DNA from: Leisingera aquaemixtae
GTDB taxonomy: Bacteria; Pseudomonadota; Alphaproteobacteria; Rhodobacterales; Rhodobacteraceae
Reading direction: 5' to 3'
Assembly: GCF_001458395.1 (NCBI RefSeq)
Contig: NZ_CYSR01000018.1
Location: forward strand, 1-61,224
Length of the DNA: 61,224 nt
A program made the position numbers and the translations under genes. The notes under the pieces are model-generated. The model was given only the letters and a program-made list of their open reading frames with translations. It was not told where the DNA came from and did no database searches. This document shows, in pieces, positions 1-8,558 of the stretch (position 1 is its first letter; each line of letters opens with the position of its first letter).

Positions 1-524
1 TCTCCGGCCGCGGCACCGTTGTGACCGGCCGTGTGGAGCGTGGCGTGATCAACGTGGGCGACTCGATCGAGATCGTCGGCATCCGCGACACCCAGACCAC
101 CACCTGCACCGGTGTGGAAATGTTCCGCAAGCTGCTGGACCGCGGTGAAGCGGGCGACAACATCGGCGCGCTGCTGCGCGGCATCGACCGTGAAGGCGTT
201 GAGCGCGGCCAGGTTCTGTGCGCGCCGAAATCGGTAAAGCCGCACACCAAGTTCGAAGCCGAAGCCTACATCCTGACCAAGGAAGAAGGCGGCCGCCACA
301 CCCCGTTCTTCGCGAACTACCGTCCGCAGTTCTACTTCCGCACCACCGACGTGACCGGCACCGTGACCCTGCCGGAAGGCACCGAGATGGTGATGCCGGG
401 CGACAACCTGAAGTTCGGCGTTGAGCTGATCGCGCCGATCGCGATGGAAGACGGCCTGCGCTTCGCCATCCGCGAAGGCGGCCGCACCGTCGGCGCCGGC
501 GTCGTGTCCAAAATCATCGAGTGA
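1..524 (+). CDS. tuf: Elongation factor Tu, C-terminal part (5' truncated by window edge)
   Basis: The reading frame is open from base 3 and ends at the TGA at 522-524, giving about 173 residues of EF-Tu. It covers domain 2, starting with the [11 protein letters not shown] strand, and domain 3 with [19 protein letters not shown]. The GTPase domain lies upstream of the window. EF-Tu carries aminoacyl-tRNA to the ribosomal A site. Its place before rpsJ matches the str-S10 order of bacteria. A perfect hairpin (546-568) and an intrinsic terminator follow, so tuf appears to end its own transcript here. Confidence 0.97.
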   Translation, partial: SGRGTVVTGRVERGVINVGDSIEIVGIRDTQTTTCTGVEMFRKLLDRGEAGDNIGALLRGIDREGVERGQVLCAPKSVKPHTKFEAEAYILTKEEGGRHTPFFANYRPQFYFRTTDVTGTVTLPEGTEMVMPGDNLKFGVELIAPIAMEDGLRFAIREGGRTVGAGVVSKIIE

Positions 525-951
525 TTTTGGAAACGGTGGCGGCAGGCGGTTTTCCGCAGGAAAACCGCTGAGAGCCATACGGTTCTGATCTAAGAGAGGG
601 CCGCCTTCGGGCGGCCCTTTTCCTGTATGGCGCACAGCCCCCGTAGGGTGGGCAATCTGCCCACCGTTTGGGGACACTGGACACGCCCACCTCCCCGCCT
701 CTTCCCGCAACCTTAGAACAGGGCAGGGTCCGGCCTGGGGCCGAAGGCCGTCTTGCAAAAGCTCCAGTGGAGCTTTTGAGGCCGCAGGGAGCGCCAGCTC
801 CGGGTGCGATGCAATCGCGCCCGCCCTCCTGGCAGGCCGGGCGCGGCCCGAACGCGGGGCGTCCGGGCGGGGTAGTGTTAGCAACTGGGTGTTAACACTC
901 AGAAAGAAGAAGTAGAGTCTCTCTGATCGACCGCAATGTGAGGGTTGGGGC
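525..951. other. tuf to PIN gene intergenic region
   Basis: This holds the tuf terminator and then GC-rich sequence with several inverted repeats, including a perfect 10-bp pair CAAAAGCTCC/GGAGCTTTTG at 756-778. No coding frame is convincing. The last 60 bases become AT-richer and include the palindrome GTGTTAACAC near 888-897, next to the start of the PIN gene. Confidence 0.6.
598..621 (+). terminator. Intrinsic terminator after tuf
   Basis: GGGCCGCC, a TTCG tetraloop, GGCGGCCC and then TTTT. A second perfect hairpin, GCGGTTTTCC/GGAAAACCGC with a GCA loop, sits at 546-568 between the stop codon and the terminator. Confidence 0.9.
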
Positions 952-1518
952 TTGAAATTTACTTTTGATACTAATTGCTTAATCGACTTGGACCTTGGCC
1001 GGCCAAACGCGACGAAGGTTGAGGAATTGATCTCGGCTCACAGAGCTGGAAATGCGGAAGTAGCTTTTGTGGCGGTTTCTGCATCTGAACGCCAGCCAGG
1101 AGATAGATTCCTGGATAGCTTTTGCGATTTTGAAGCTCGCTTGAAGAAGCTGAACGTAGACGACATTCCCTTGCTGCTGGGAATAGCTTATTCTGATATC
1201 AGCTATTGGGATCACGCTGTTGACCCGGACGAAGAGTGTGACCTCGAAGAAAGAATTCACAATGTTCTGTTTCCAACTGTAGCCTTCAACTACTCGGACT
1301 TCAAAAGGCTGACCCCAGAAGCTACCGGCGATACTTTGGCAGACAAGAAATGGCGTAATCGCTGGTGCGACCGTCAAATGATGTGGGCGCATATCACCAA
1401 TGGTAGAGACATCTTTGTAACCAGCGACTCCAACTTCAGGAAGATCGACGGCGCGGAGGGTTTCGAGGCGGTTAGAGTTAGAACACCGGAGGAAGCTGTT
1501 AACTGTTTGGTGTGTTAA
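952..1518 (+). CDS. PIN-domain-like protein, putative ribonuclease
   Basis: The product is 188 residues with the signature of PIN nucleases: D6 in FDTN at the end of the first strand, E46, D140 in CDRQMMWAH and D159 in FVTSDSNF. These are plausible metal ligands. It is longer than typical VapC toxins (about 130 residues), with an acidic insert around residues 84-101. The start is a TTG preceded by GAGG eight bases upstream. The gene is visibly AT-richer than its neighbours and sits alone between tuf and rpsJ. No antitoxin-like small gene precedes it. The fold assignment rests on motifs; an RNase role is inference and the targets are unknown. Confidence 0.7.
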   Translation: MKFTFDTNCLIDLDLGRPNATKVEELISAHRAGNAEVAFVAVSASERQPGDRFLDSFCDFEARLKKLNVDDIPLLLGIAYSDISYWDHAVDPDEECDLEERIHNVLFPTVAFNYSDFKRLTPEATGDTLADKKWRNRWCDRQMMWAHITNGRDIFVTSDSNFRKIDGAEGFEAVRVRTPEEAVNCLVC

Positions 1519-1597
1519 TTTCTTGGGCGTTAACCTCCCCTAACAAACTCTAAGCCCGCCGTACGCCCCGAACGCAACCGTTTCGCGGCGAAACCCC

Positions 1598-1626
1598 TTG
1601 CCACTAGGGCCCGCAGGGCGTATAGG
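1598..1626 (+). promoter_or_regulatory. Putative promoter of the rpsJ block
   Basis: A -35 hexamer TTGCCA (1598-1603), exactly 17 bp, then a -10 hexamer TATAGG (1621-1626). Predicted start is near 1633. The same -10 and spacing recur upstream of rpmC and rplO. Confidence 0.65.
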
Positions 1627-1651
1627 GCGCAAGTTCGCTGATGCGAATATG

Positions 1652-1673
1652 GGCGGGATGATTCCCGCCTTTT
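1652..1673 (+). promoter_or_regulatory. Terminator-like hairpin in the rpsJ leader
   Basis: GGCGGGA, a TGAT loop, TCCCGCC and then TTTT. It lies downstream of the putative promoter and about 70 bases before the rpsJ start. It could be a terminator for the PIN gene or a leader attenuator for the S10 block. The sequence does not decide between them. Confidence 0.5.
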
Positions 1674-1743
1674 GGGTTCGATGAGGGATTGCGGTGAGCG
1701 CAGGCCCTCCTCTCAACCCCAACGCCTAGAATAAGGCTATACG

Positions 1744-2058
1744 ATGCAAAGCCAAAACATCCGTATCCGGCTGAAGGCATTTGACTACCGCGTGCTGGAT
1801 GCCAGCACCCAGGAAATCGTCAACACTGCCAAGCGGACCGGCGCCCAAGTGCGCGGCCCGATCCCGCTGCCGAACAAGATTGAGAAATTCACCGTTCTGC
1901 GTGGCCCCCACGTTGACAAGAAATCCCGCGACCAGTTCGAGATCCGCACCCACAAGCGCCTTCTCGATATCGTCGACCCGACCCCGCAGACCGTGGACGC
2001 GCTGATGAAGCTCGACCTGGCCGCCGGCGTCGACGTCGAAATCAAGCTGCAGTCGTAA
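1744..2058 (+). CDS. rpsJ: 30S ribosomal protein S10 (NusE)
   Basis: At 104 residues this is full length for S10, starting [15 protein letters not shown] and containing the [31 protein letters not shown] region. S10 binds the 3' head of 16S rRNA and, as NusE, joins the Nus antitermination complex with NusB. It is the first gene of this block, 18 bases before rplC, behind its own putative promoter and a hairpin leader. Confidence 0.98.
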   Translation: MQSQNIRIRLKAFDYRVLDASTQEIVNTAKRTGAQVRGPIPLPNKIEKFTVLRGPHVDKKSRDQFEIRTHKRLLDIVDPTPQTVDALMKLDLAAGVDVEIKLQS

Positions 2059-2076
2059 GATCGGAGGGTATAGATT

Positions 2077-2781
2077 ATGCGTTCCGGTATTATCGCGAAG
2101 AAAGTCGGCATGACCCGGCTGTTCATGGAAGACGGCAAGCAGATCCCTGTGACCGTTCTCCACCTTGACGGCCTGCAGGTTGTTGCGCAGCGCACCGAGG
2201 AAAAAGACGGCTACACCGCCGTTCAGCTGGGTGCAGGCACCGCCAAGGCAAAGCGCACGTCGCAAGCCATGCGCGGCCATTTCGCAGCTGCCAAGGTTGA
2301 GCCCAAGCGCAAGCTGGTCGAATTCCGCGTCCCCGCTGACGCGCTGATCGAAGTCGGCGCCGAAATCTCGGCCGAACACTTCCTGGCTGGCCAGAAAGTG
2401 GACGTGACCGGCACCTCGATCGGTAAGGGTTTCGCCGGTGCCATGAAGCGGCACAACTTCGGCGGCCTGCGCGCCTCGCACGGTGTGTCGATCTCGCACC
2501 GTTCGCACGGTTCGACCGGTCAGTGTCAGGACCCGGGCAAGGTCTTCAAAGGCAAGAAAATGGCCGGCCACATGGGTGCTGCCCGCGTGACCACCCAGAA
2601 CCTGGAAGTGGTGAAAACCGACGCCGAGCGCGGTCTGGTCTTCATCAAGGGCGCCGTTCCGGGCCCGAAATCCGGCTGGGTTACCGTCAAGGATGCCGTG
2701 AAGAAGAAAGCCCCCGAGGGTCTGCCTTTCCCGGCCGGTCTGAAAACTGCGGAAGCTTCCGCGGAAGGTGGTGAAGCATGA
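2077..2781 (+). CDS. rplC: 50S ribosomal protein L3
   Basis: The product is 234 residues. It starts [16 protein letters not shown] and carries the extended loop [20 protein letters not shown], which reaches the peptidyl-transferase centre and contains the Gln methylated by PrmB in other bacteria. GGAGG precedes the start at good spacing. The stop overlaps the rplD start by four bases (ATGA), so the two are translationally coupled. The tail is Ala/Glu-rich, as is common in alphaproteobacteria. Confidence 0.98.
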   Translation: MRSGIIAKKVGMTRLFMEDGKQIPVTVLHLDGLQVVAQRTEEKDGYTAVQLGAGTAKAKRTSQAMRGHFAAAKVEPKRKLVEFRVPADALIEVGAEISAEHFLAGQKVDVTGTSIGKGFAGAMKRHNFGGLRASHGVSISHRSHGSTGQCQDPGKVFKGKKMAGHMGAARVTTQNLEVVKTDAERGLVFIKGAVPGPKSGWVTVKDAVKKKAPEGLPFPAGLKTAEASAEGGEA

Positions 2782-3395
2782 AACTTGACGTGATCAAACT
2801 CGACGGCGGCAAGGCTGGCGACATCGAGCTGTCCGAAGACCTGTTCGGCCTGGAGCCGCGTGCGGACATCCTGCACCGCGTGGTCCGCTGGCAGCGCAAC
2901 AACGCGCAGCAGGGCACCCACAAGGTGAAGACCCGCTCGGAGACCTCCTACTCGACCAAGAAGATCTACCGCCAGAAGGGCACCGGCGGCGCACGCCACG
3001 GTGACCGCAACGCGCCGATCTTCCGCAAGGGCGGCATCTACAAGGGCCCCGTTGTCCGGTCGCACGGCCACGAGCTGACCAAGAAGTTCCGCAAGCTGGG
3101 CCTGCGCCACGCGCTGTCCGCCAAAGCCAAAGCGGGCGAGCTGGTCATCATCGAGGATGCAGCAGCCGAAGGCAAAACCGCAGCTCTGGCCAAGCAGGTG
3201 AAAAACCTGGGCTGGAAACGCGCGCTGATCATCGACGGCGCAGCGGTCAACGAAGGCTTCCTGCAAGCGTCGCGCAACATCGAAGGCCTGGATATCCTGC
3301 CGACGATGGGCGCAAACGTCTATGACATCCTGAAGCGTGACACCCTGGTGATCACCAAGGCAGGTGTCGAAGCACTGGAGGCTCGTCTGAAATGA
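2778..3395 (+). CDS. rplD: 50S ribosomal protein L4
   Basis: The product is 205 residues with the basic extended loop [20 protein letters not shown] that lines the peptide exit tunnel near the macrolide-binding site. In Escherichia coli L4 also represses the S10 operon by attenuation and translation control; whether that applies here is unknown. It overlaps both rplC and rplW by four bases. Confidence 0.98.
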   Translation: MKLDVIKLDGGKAGDIELSEDLFGLEPRADILHRVVRWQRNNAQQGTHKVKTRSETSYSTKKIYRQKGTGGARHGDRNAPIFRKGGIYKGPVVRSHGHELTKKFRKLGLRHALSAKAKAGELVIIEDAAAEGKTAALAKQVKNLGWKRALIIDGAAVNEGFLQASRNIEGLDILPTMGANVYDILKRDTLVITKAGVEALEARLK

Positions 3396-3688
3396 GCGTG
3401 AAGGCAGAACACTACGACGTGATCCGCAAGCCGATCATCACCGAGAAATCCACCATGGCGTCCGAAAACGGCGCAGTGGTGTTCGAGGTGGCAATCGACT
3501 CCAACAAGCCGATGATCAAGGAGGCTGTCGAAGCTCTCTTTGGCGTCAAGGTGAAAGCGGTCAACACCACCGTCACCAAGGGCAAGGTCAAGCGTTTCCG
3601 CGGCCAGATGGGCCGCCGCAAGGACGTGAAAAAAGCCTATGTGACCCTGGAAGAAGGCAACACCATCGACGTGTCCACCGGACTCTGA
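3392..3688 (+). CDS. rplW: 50S ribosomal protein L23
   Basis: At 98 residues it is full length, beginning [21 protein letters not shown], with the conserved basic loop [21 protein letters not shown]23 sits at the tunnel exit and docks trigger factor and SRP. It overlaps rplD by four bases and is the last gene of the first block. rplB, its usual immediate neighbour, lies almost 2 kb further on, beyond a terminator and two minus-strand genes. Confidence 0.98.
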   Translation: MSVKAEHYDVIRKPIITEKSTMASENGAVVFEVAIDSNKPMIKEAVEALFGVKVKAVNTTVTKGKVKRFRGQMGRRKDVKKAYVTLEEGNTIDVSTGL

Positions 3689-3713
3689 GGTTTGTGTCTT
3701 TGACAAGATTGAG

Positions 3714-3740
3714 AGGCCCTCGCGGAAGCGGGGGCCTTTT
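3714..3740 (+). terminator. Intrinsic terminator after rplW
   Basis: AGGCCCTCGC, loop GGAA, GCGGGGGCCT then TTT: ten base pairs including one G-U. It closes the rpsJ-rplC-rplD-rplW transcript. Confidence 0.85.
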
Positions 3741-4091
3741 GCGTTGGGGGAGGGGGCTTGGGCATGGCGGGGTCCTACGGGCAGCTTGGACTCAAGGTAT
3801 AACCGCTGCCGGTTAAGATCCGCGAAGCCCTGCGTGCGGTGGGTTCGCAACGGCCATCAAAGCGCTGAGCTGTGATCTTGCTCCCGGGCGCGGAACCAAG
3901 GCCGCAGGCCGCCGCGCCAGCGTCATGCTGAAAGCATGGCTCCGGCGTGGTCCGCCCCCATGGGGCGGCGCTTTGGCTGCTGTTCTGCGTGTCGGTGAGG
4001 TCGTACGGACTTGGCCGGGATAAACTGCCAAACGCCACGTTGAGAACGCCACCCCGCGGGACGGCGCTGGCGCAATGATTTCCTTCTTTCT
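3741..4091. other. rplW to HEPN gene intergenic region
   Basis: GC-rich sequence with several short inverted repeats (for example CCGCCCCATGGGGCGG near 3953-3968) up to about 4070, where composition shifts sharply to AT-rich at the 3' end of the minus-strand gene. Short frames on both strands look like composition artefacts. No gene is supported. Confidence 0.5.
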
Positions 4092-4820
4092 CTATTGAGA
4101 AAATTTTTCGAACACGTTTTGTAAGAGCGTCTCAATATGAGCTGCAGACTTGTTTGAGCTTACTTTGAGCGAGTTTGGATGACCGCAACCGTTACGAAGG
4201 CCAAGAGCCTTCTGAAGCTCTTCTTTGGAGTTCTTTCCTAAAACTGAAATTGCTGCAAGGCGATCAAGGAAGTCAGCCTCACCCATTCTGCCAAGGTCAT
4301 CTGGTGTCTTTGCGGGCTTCCACTTTCCGTTTACACGCTTCGCCTCTGCATTAAAGGCTGAAAGGTGGTGCTCGTGTACGTGCTTGTGTAGTACGTCCAT
4401 CGCACCAAGCCACGACATAACGATTGCTGCACGAAAAAGCTCAGCTTCGTGACACCTAATGGCTTCTTCTACGAAGTGACGGGTTTCGGCATCGGAGATT
4501 TTCTTTAGGTGCGTGCGTAGATCTACGGCTACTTGCATTGCGCTTGGGCTAACCTTTGATACCCCTAATTCACGCAAATGCAATTTTCCAACTTCAGTCA
4601 GTTCCCAGCCGGCTTCAACGCGGATCGCCCGACCTTTACTGGAGCCGAGAACTTGAGAAATATTCCATTTCCTCAGGTCTCGATTGCCAGCGCCAGCCGC
4701 AGTTTCTTTTATCTGGGTAACTGTCGAAGGTTGATTTAGAGATGCTAGTACAAGAAGTAACTTATCAAGACGTGTTAGGTCTCGGTGAAGCCAATCCTTA
4801 AGCTCATTCGATGTTAGCAA
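4092..4820 (-). CDS. HEPN-domain protein with N-terminal winged-helix-like region
   Basis: The product is about 242 residues using a TTG start at 4820, chosen because GAGG lies six bases upstream. A GTG at 4853 would add 11 residues but has no visible ribosome-binding site. The first half (LDKLLLVLASL, then ISQVLGSSKGRAIRVEAGWELTEVGK) reads like a winged helix. The second half has a long amphipathic helix (AELFRAAIVMSWLGAMDVLHKHV) and, near the end, GLRNGCGHP. That is an R-x4-H motif typical of HEPN ribonucleases. The gene overlaps the upstream partner by 17 bases, so the two are surely co-expressed. It is much AT-richer than the surrounding ribosomal genes. Toxin or phage-defence function is inference; no exact family is recognised. 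Confidence 0.6.
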   Translation of the reverse strand: MLTSNELKDWLHRDLTRLDKLLLVLASLNQPSTVTQIKETAAGAGNRDLRKWNISQVLGSSKGRAIRVEAGWELTEVGKLHLRELGVSKVSPSAMQVAVDLRTHLKKISDAETRHFVEEAIRCHEAELFRAAIVMSWLGAMDVLHKHVHEHHLSAFNAEAKRVNGKWKPAKTPDDLGRMGEADFLDRLAAISVLGKNSKEELQKALGLRNGCGHPNSLKVSSNKSAAHIETLLQNVFEKFSQ

Positions 4821-5313
4821 CTTTGGCCTCAACCTGTTTGCGCTCAGATGCACTCAGGGAATACGTATCTTTCGCAACCTGATTAATGCGCTTAGCCTTT
4901 GTGAGATTGCCTAGGCTCTTCGTCATGTTGCTGCGCATATTTTCGTTGTAGTATGTGGTCGCGCCTTTCATTTCTGTTAGAATTTCAGTGCGTACGGACG
5001 AGGGCTTCCCTTGAACAAGTTCTAGCTGAGCTAAGGCACAAATGATGAGCTCGGGGCCGGTCTTGGCATCCAAATGGGCAGCAATTGTGTTGGTGGAAAA
5101 ATTGTAAGAGTCGGCCGCGCTTTCGGGTGAACTGGTGGCATTGGTTGCAGGTGTTGTTGCCGGTGTGGTTTGAGTGAGTTCTTTGGGAACGCGAGTGGAG
5201 AGGTCTCCCATTGTGGTTAGAAGCTCTTCAATACCCCCGGTAAGAAAAGATGGATCACCTTCGTACTCAAGTTCCATCGAAGCCACTTTGATGCGGATTT
5301 TTGCGCTCGACAT
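4804..5313 (-). CDS. Hypothetical partner protein of the HEPN gene, C-terminal winged-helix-like
   Basis: The product is 169 residues from the ATG at 5313, which has AAGAG at suitable distance; an upstream ATG at 5349 is possible. Three parts are visible. The first is a beta-rich N-terminus (AKIRIKVASMELEYEGDPSF) ending in a helix. The second is a low-complexity Thr/Ala/Ser/Pro linker around residues 50-70. The third is an alpha-helical C-terminus with EMKGATTYYNENMRSNMTKS, LGNLTKAKRINQV and a YSLSASERKQVE hairpin, the pattern of a winged helix. It precedes and overlaps the HEPN gene, so it may sense a signal, act as an antitoxin or position the effector. None of these can be shown from sequence alone. 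Confidence 0.6.
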   Translation of the reverse strand: MSSAKIRIKVASMELEYEGDPSFLTGGIEELLTTMGDLSTRVPKELTQTTPATTPATNATSSPESAADSYNFSTNTIAAHLDAKTGPELIICALAQLELVQGKPSSVRTEILTEMKGATTYYNENMRSNMTKSLGNLTKAKRINQVAKDTYSLSASERKQVEAKVANIE

Positions 5314-5658
5314 TGTTAATCTCTTCGTTGTTCCGGGGTGGTGAGACATTACTTTTGGGAGAGTTCTGGGGCAAGCAGTGTTTTATTCGCCCAAGCTTTC
5401 AAAATTTTAGTCTAGTCTACGTCGTATGGTGTATTCATATGAGCACTGTATAACCCCCCTAGACACCCCTCCGCATCACTGCTAAACGCCACCCATCCTG
5501 CAGACCCCGGATTCGTTCCGGGGTCGTTACGTTTGTCAGGATGTTCGAACCTGGGGACCTTCGGGGCCCTATAACTCAGGCACCTACGGGGGCCTTAAAC
5601 ATAGCGGGTCCAAAGACAAGAACCTAAGGGCCTGCACGCTAAACGGAAGACAGAAAGC
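5314..5658. other. Divergent region between the HEPN module and rplB
   Basis: The part nearest the minus-strand genes (5380-5455) is AT-rich and should hold their promoter. Two TATAAC hexamers on the plus strand (5449-5454 and 5570-5575) lack a convincing -35 at 17 bp. A perfect inverted repeat, GACCCCGGA/TCCGGGGTC with a 5-base loop, lies at 5503-5525 in what would be the rplB leader, without a T-run. rplB must restart from a promoter in this gap. Confidence 0.5.
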
Positions 5659-6501
5659 ATGGCACTCAAGTCGTATAAGCCGACGACGCCGGGCCAGCGT
5701 GGGCTGGTTCTGATCGACCGTTCGGAGCTTTGGAAAGGGCGTCCGGTCAAATCCCTCACTGAGGGCCTGACCAAATCGGGCGGCCGGAACAACACCGGAC
5801 GGATCACTGCACGCCGCCGTGGCGGCGGCGCAAAGCGCCTCTACCGGATCGTTGACTTCAAACGGAACAAATTTGATGTAGCGGCCACCGTTGAGCGGAT
5901 CGAATACGACCCGAACCGGACCGCATTCATCGCGCTGATCAAATACGAAGACGGCGAGCAAGCCTACATCCTGGCGCCGCAGCGTCTGGCTGTTGGCGAC
6001 AAGGTCGTCGCGTCTGCAAAAGCCGACATCAAGCCGGGCAACGCAATGCCGTTCTCGGGCATGCCGATCGGTACCATCGTTCACAACATCGAAATGAAGC
6101 CCGGCAAAGGCGGCCAGATCGCCCGTGCAGCCGGTACCTACGCTCAGTTCGTTGGCCGTGACGGCGGTTACGCCCAGATCCGCCTGTCCTCGGGCGAACT
6201 GCGCCTGGTGCGTCAGGAATGCATGGCCACCGTCGGTGCCGTGTCGAACCCGGACAACTCGAACCAGAACTTCGGTAAAGCCGGCCGTATGCGCCACAAG
6301 GGCAAGCGTCCCTCCGTGCGTGGTGTCGTGATGAACCCGATCGACCACCCCCACGGCGGTGGTGAAGGCCGGACCTCCGGCGGGCGCCACCCGGTGACCC
6401 CCTGGGGCAAACCGACCAAGGGCAAACGGACCCGCAACAAAAACAAGGCGTCGCAGAAGCTTATCATCCGCTCGCGCCACGCCAAGAAGAAAGGCCGCTA
6501 A
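5659..6501 (+). CDS. rplB: 50S ribosomal protein L2
   Basis: At 280 residues it is full length. It starts [15 protein letters not shown] and carries the conserved [14 protein letters not shown] motif near residue 225, whose His lies close to the peptidyl-transferase centre. L2 is needed for subunit joining and peptide-bond formation. It leads a block of five tightly spaced genes (rpsS follows after three bases) and is separated from rplW by the HEPN module. Confidence 0.98.
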   Translation: MALKSYKPTTPGQRGLVLIDRSELWKGRPVKSLTEGLTKSGGRNNTGRITARRRGGGAKRLYRIVDFKRNKFDVAATVERIEYDPNRTAFIALIKYEDGEQAYILAPQRLAVGDKVVASAKADIKPGNAMPFSGMPIGTIVHNIEMKPGKGGQIARAAGTYAQFVGRDGGYAQIRLSSGELRLVRQECMATVGAVSNPDNSNQNFGKAGRMRHKGKRPSVRGVVMNPIDHPHGGGEGRTSGGRHPVTPWGKPTKGKRTRNKNKASQKLIIRSRHAKKKGR

Positions 6502-6504
6502 TCC

Positions 6505-6783
6505 ATGGCACGTTCCGTATGGAAAGGCCCCTTCGTTGATGCTTACGTCCTGAAAAAGGCCGAAGCAGCGCGTGAATCGGGCCGCAATGAAGTGATCAAG
6601 ATCTGGTCGCGCCGTTCCACCATCCTGCCGCAGTTCGTCGGCCTGACCTTTGGTGTCTACAACGGCAAGAAGCACATCCCTGTCAACGTCTCGGAAGACA
6701 TGATCGGTCAGAAGTTCGGTGAGTACTCGCCGACCCGCACCTATTATGGCCATGCCGCTGACAAAAAAGCGAAGCGGAAGTAA
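6505..6783 (+). CDS. rpsS: 30S ribosomal protein S19
   Basis: The product is 92 residues, [18 protein letters not shown], with the typical [33 protein letters not shown] core. S19 pairs with S13 in the head of the small subunit, near the A-site tRNA. It starts three bases after rplB and stops three bases before rplV. Confidence 0.98.
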   Translation: MARSVWKGPFVDAYVLKKAEAARESGRNEVIKIWSRRSTILPQFVGLTFGVYNGKKHIPVNVSEDMIGQKFGEYSPTRTYYGHAADKKAKRK

Positions 6784-6786
6784 GTC

Positions 6787-7167
6787 ATGGGTAAGGAAAA
6801 GAATCCCCGCCGCGTGGCAGACAACGAAGCAATGGCAAAACTGCGCATGCTCCGTACCTCGCCGCAGAAACTGAACCTGGTGGCGCAGATGATCCGCGGC
6901 AAGAAAGTCGAGAAGGCGCTGACCGACCTGACGTTCTCCAACAAGCGGATCGCGCAGGACGTGAAGAAATGCCTTCAGTCCGCCATCGCGAATGCTGAAA
7001 ACAACCACAACCTGGACGTCGATGAACTGATCGTCGCCGAGGCATGGGTTGGCAAGAACCTGACCATGAAGCGCGGCCGTCCGCGGGCTCGTGGCCGGTT
7101 CGGCAAAATCCTGAAGCCGTTCGCGGAGATCACCATCAAGGTGCGTCAAGTTGAGGAGCAAGCCTAA
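6787..7167 (+). CDS. rplV: 50S ribosomal protein L22
   Basis: The product is 126 residues with the beta-hairpin [21 protein letters not shown] that lines the exit tunnel. The first residues ([15 protein letters not shown]) are typical of alphaproteobacteria. Its stop overlaps the rpsC start by one base. Confidence 0.97.
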   Translation: MGKEKNPRRVADNEAMAKLRMLRTSPQKLNLVAQMIRGKKVEKALTDLTFSNKRIAQDVKKCLQSAIANAENNHNLDVDELIVAEAWVGKNLTMKRGRPRARGRFGKILKPFAEITIKVRQVEEQA

Positions 7168-7877
7168 TGGGTCAGAAAGTCAATCCGATCGGCATGCGCC
7201 TGCAGGTGAACCGCACCTGGGACAGCCGCTGGTACGCCGACACCAAAGACTACGGTGATCTGCTGCTCGAGGACATCAAAATCCGCGAGTTCATCAAGGA
7301 AGAGTGCAAGCAGGCAGGCGTCGCGCGCGTGATCATCGAGCGCCCGCACAAGAAATGCCGCGTCACCATCCACACCGCCCGTCCGGGCGTCATCATCGGC
7401 AAGAAAGGCGCGGACATCGAAGTCCTGCGCAAGAAGCTGGCGAAGATGACCGACTCCGAGCTGCACCTCAACATCGTTGAAGTGCGCAAGCCGGAACTGG
7501 ACGCCCAGCTGGTCGGCGAGTCCATCGCCCAGCAGCTGGAGCGCCGTGTGTCCTTCCGCCGCGCCATGAAGCGTGCGGTTCAGAACGCCATGCGCATGGG
7601 CGCCCTGGGTATCCGGGTGAACGTCGCTGGCCGTCTGGGCGGAGCGGAAATCGCGCGTACCGAATGGTACCGTGAGGGCCGCGTGCCGCTGCACACCCTG
7701 CGTGCCGACATCGATTACGCACACTCCGAAGCGATGACCCCCTACGGGATCATCGGGATCAAGGTCTGGATCTTCAAAGGCGAGATCATGGAGCACGATC
7801 CTTCGGCGCGTGACCGTAAAGCACAAGAAATCCAGGACGGCCCTGCACCCCGTGGTGCCGGTGGCGGCCGTCGCTAA
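7167..7877 (+). CDS. rpsC: 30S ribosomal protein S3
   Basis: The product is 236 residues, starting [22 protein letters not shown]. The type-II KH domain shows its GKKG loop in [13 protein letters not shown], and the C-terminal S3 domain has [14 protein letters not shown]3 forms part of the mRNA entry channel and its helicase activity. GGAGG lies between its stop and rplP. Confidence 0.98.
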   Translation: MGQKVNPIGMRLQVNRTWDSRWYADTKDYGDLLLEDIKIREFIKEECKQAGVARVIIERPHKKCRVTIHTARPGVIIGKKGADIEVLRKKLAKMTDSELHLNIVEVRKPELDAQLVGESIAQQLERRVSFRRAMKRAVQNAMRMGALGIRVNVAGRLGGAEIARTEWYREGRVPLHTLRADIDYAHSEAMTPYGIIGIKVWIFKGEIMEHDPSARDRKAQEIQDGPAPRGAGGGRR

Positions 7878-7889
7878 GGAGGATTTGAG

Positions 7890-8303
7890 ATGCTTCAGCC
7901 AAAGCGCACTAAATTCCGCAAGATGCATAAGGGCCGGATTCACGGTCTGGCAAAAGGCGGTTCCGACCTGAACTTCGGCACCTATGGCCTGAAGGCAACC
8001 CAGCCTGAGCGTGTGACTGCACGCCAGATCGAGGCTGCCCGCCGCGCCATGACCCGCCACATGAAACGTCAGGGCCGTGTCTGGATCCGTATCTTCCCGG
8101 ACACTCCGGTGACCTCGAAGCCGACCGAAGTCCGTATGGGTAAAGGTAAAGGCTCCGTGGACTACTGGGCAGCCAAGGTTAAGCCTGGCCGCGTGATGTT
8201 CGAGATCGACGGCGTCAGCGATGAAATCGCCCGCGAGGCCCTGCGCCTGGCGGCGATGAAACTGCCGGTCAAGACCCGCGTCGTGGTCCGCGAAGACTGG
8301 TAA
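7890..8303 (+). CDS. rplP: 50S ribosomal protein L16
   Basis: At 137 residues it is full length, [16 protein letters not shown], with the conserved [13 protein letters not shown] and [17 protein letters not shown] motifs. L16 helps position aminoacyl-tRNA in the A site. A strong terminator begins 25 bases after its stop. The usual next gene, rpmC, is more than 5 kb away. Confidence 0.98.
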   Translation: MLQPKRTKFRKMHKGRIHGLAKGGSDLNFGTYGLKATQPERVTARQIEAARRAMTRHMKRQGRVWIRIFPDTPVTSKPTEVRMGKGKGSVDYWAAKVKPGRVMFEIDGVSDEIAREALRLAAMKLPVKTRVVVREDW

Positions 8304-8327
8304 GTTTCGCGACTGCCAAGAGATTGA

Positions 8328-8359
8328 AGCCCCCGCCGGGACACCGGCGGGGGCTTTTT
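8328..8359 (+). terminator. Strong intrinsic terminator after rplP
   Basis: A perfect 12-bp stem AGCCCCCGCCGG/CCGGCGGGGGCT with loop GACA, followed by four more T. It separates the L2-L16 block from the inserted genes. Confidence 0.93.
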
Positions 8360-8558
8360 CGTTTCGGACAGCTGCATGAGGCGACGGGGGCAGACAGGCC
8401 TTCTGCGCGGGTTTGGCTGCCTTGCGGCCCCTTGCCGCAAAGCCTTGCCTGATGCACACTTGCAGGCGGAGGAGGGATGCCTGTTTCACCGCCGGGTCCA
8501 GCGCCGGGTTTCCGGGCAAACGGGCCAGCGCGGTGCCATGCTTTGGGAGGAGTGTGTC

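Noticed and set aside
3775-4052. Minus-strand frames of 70-90 codons between rplW and the HEPN gene
   Set aside because: No motif, no ribosome-binding site, composition-driven; probably intergenic repeat DNA.
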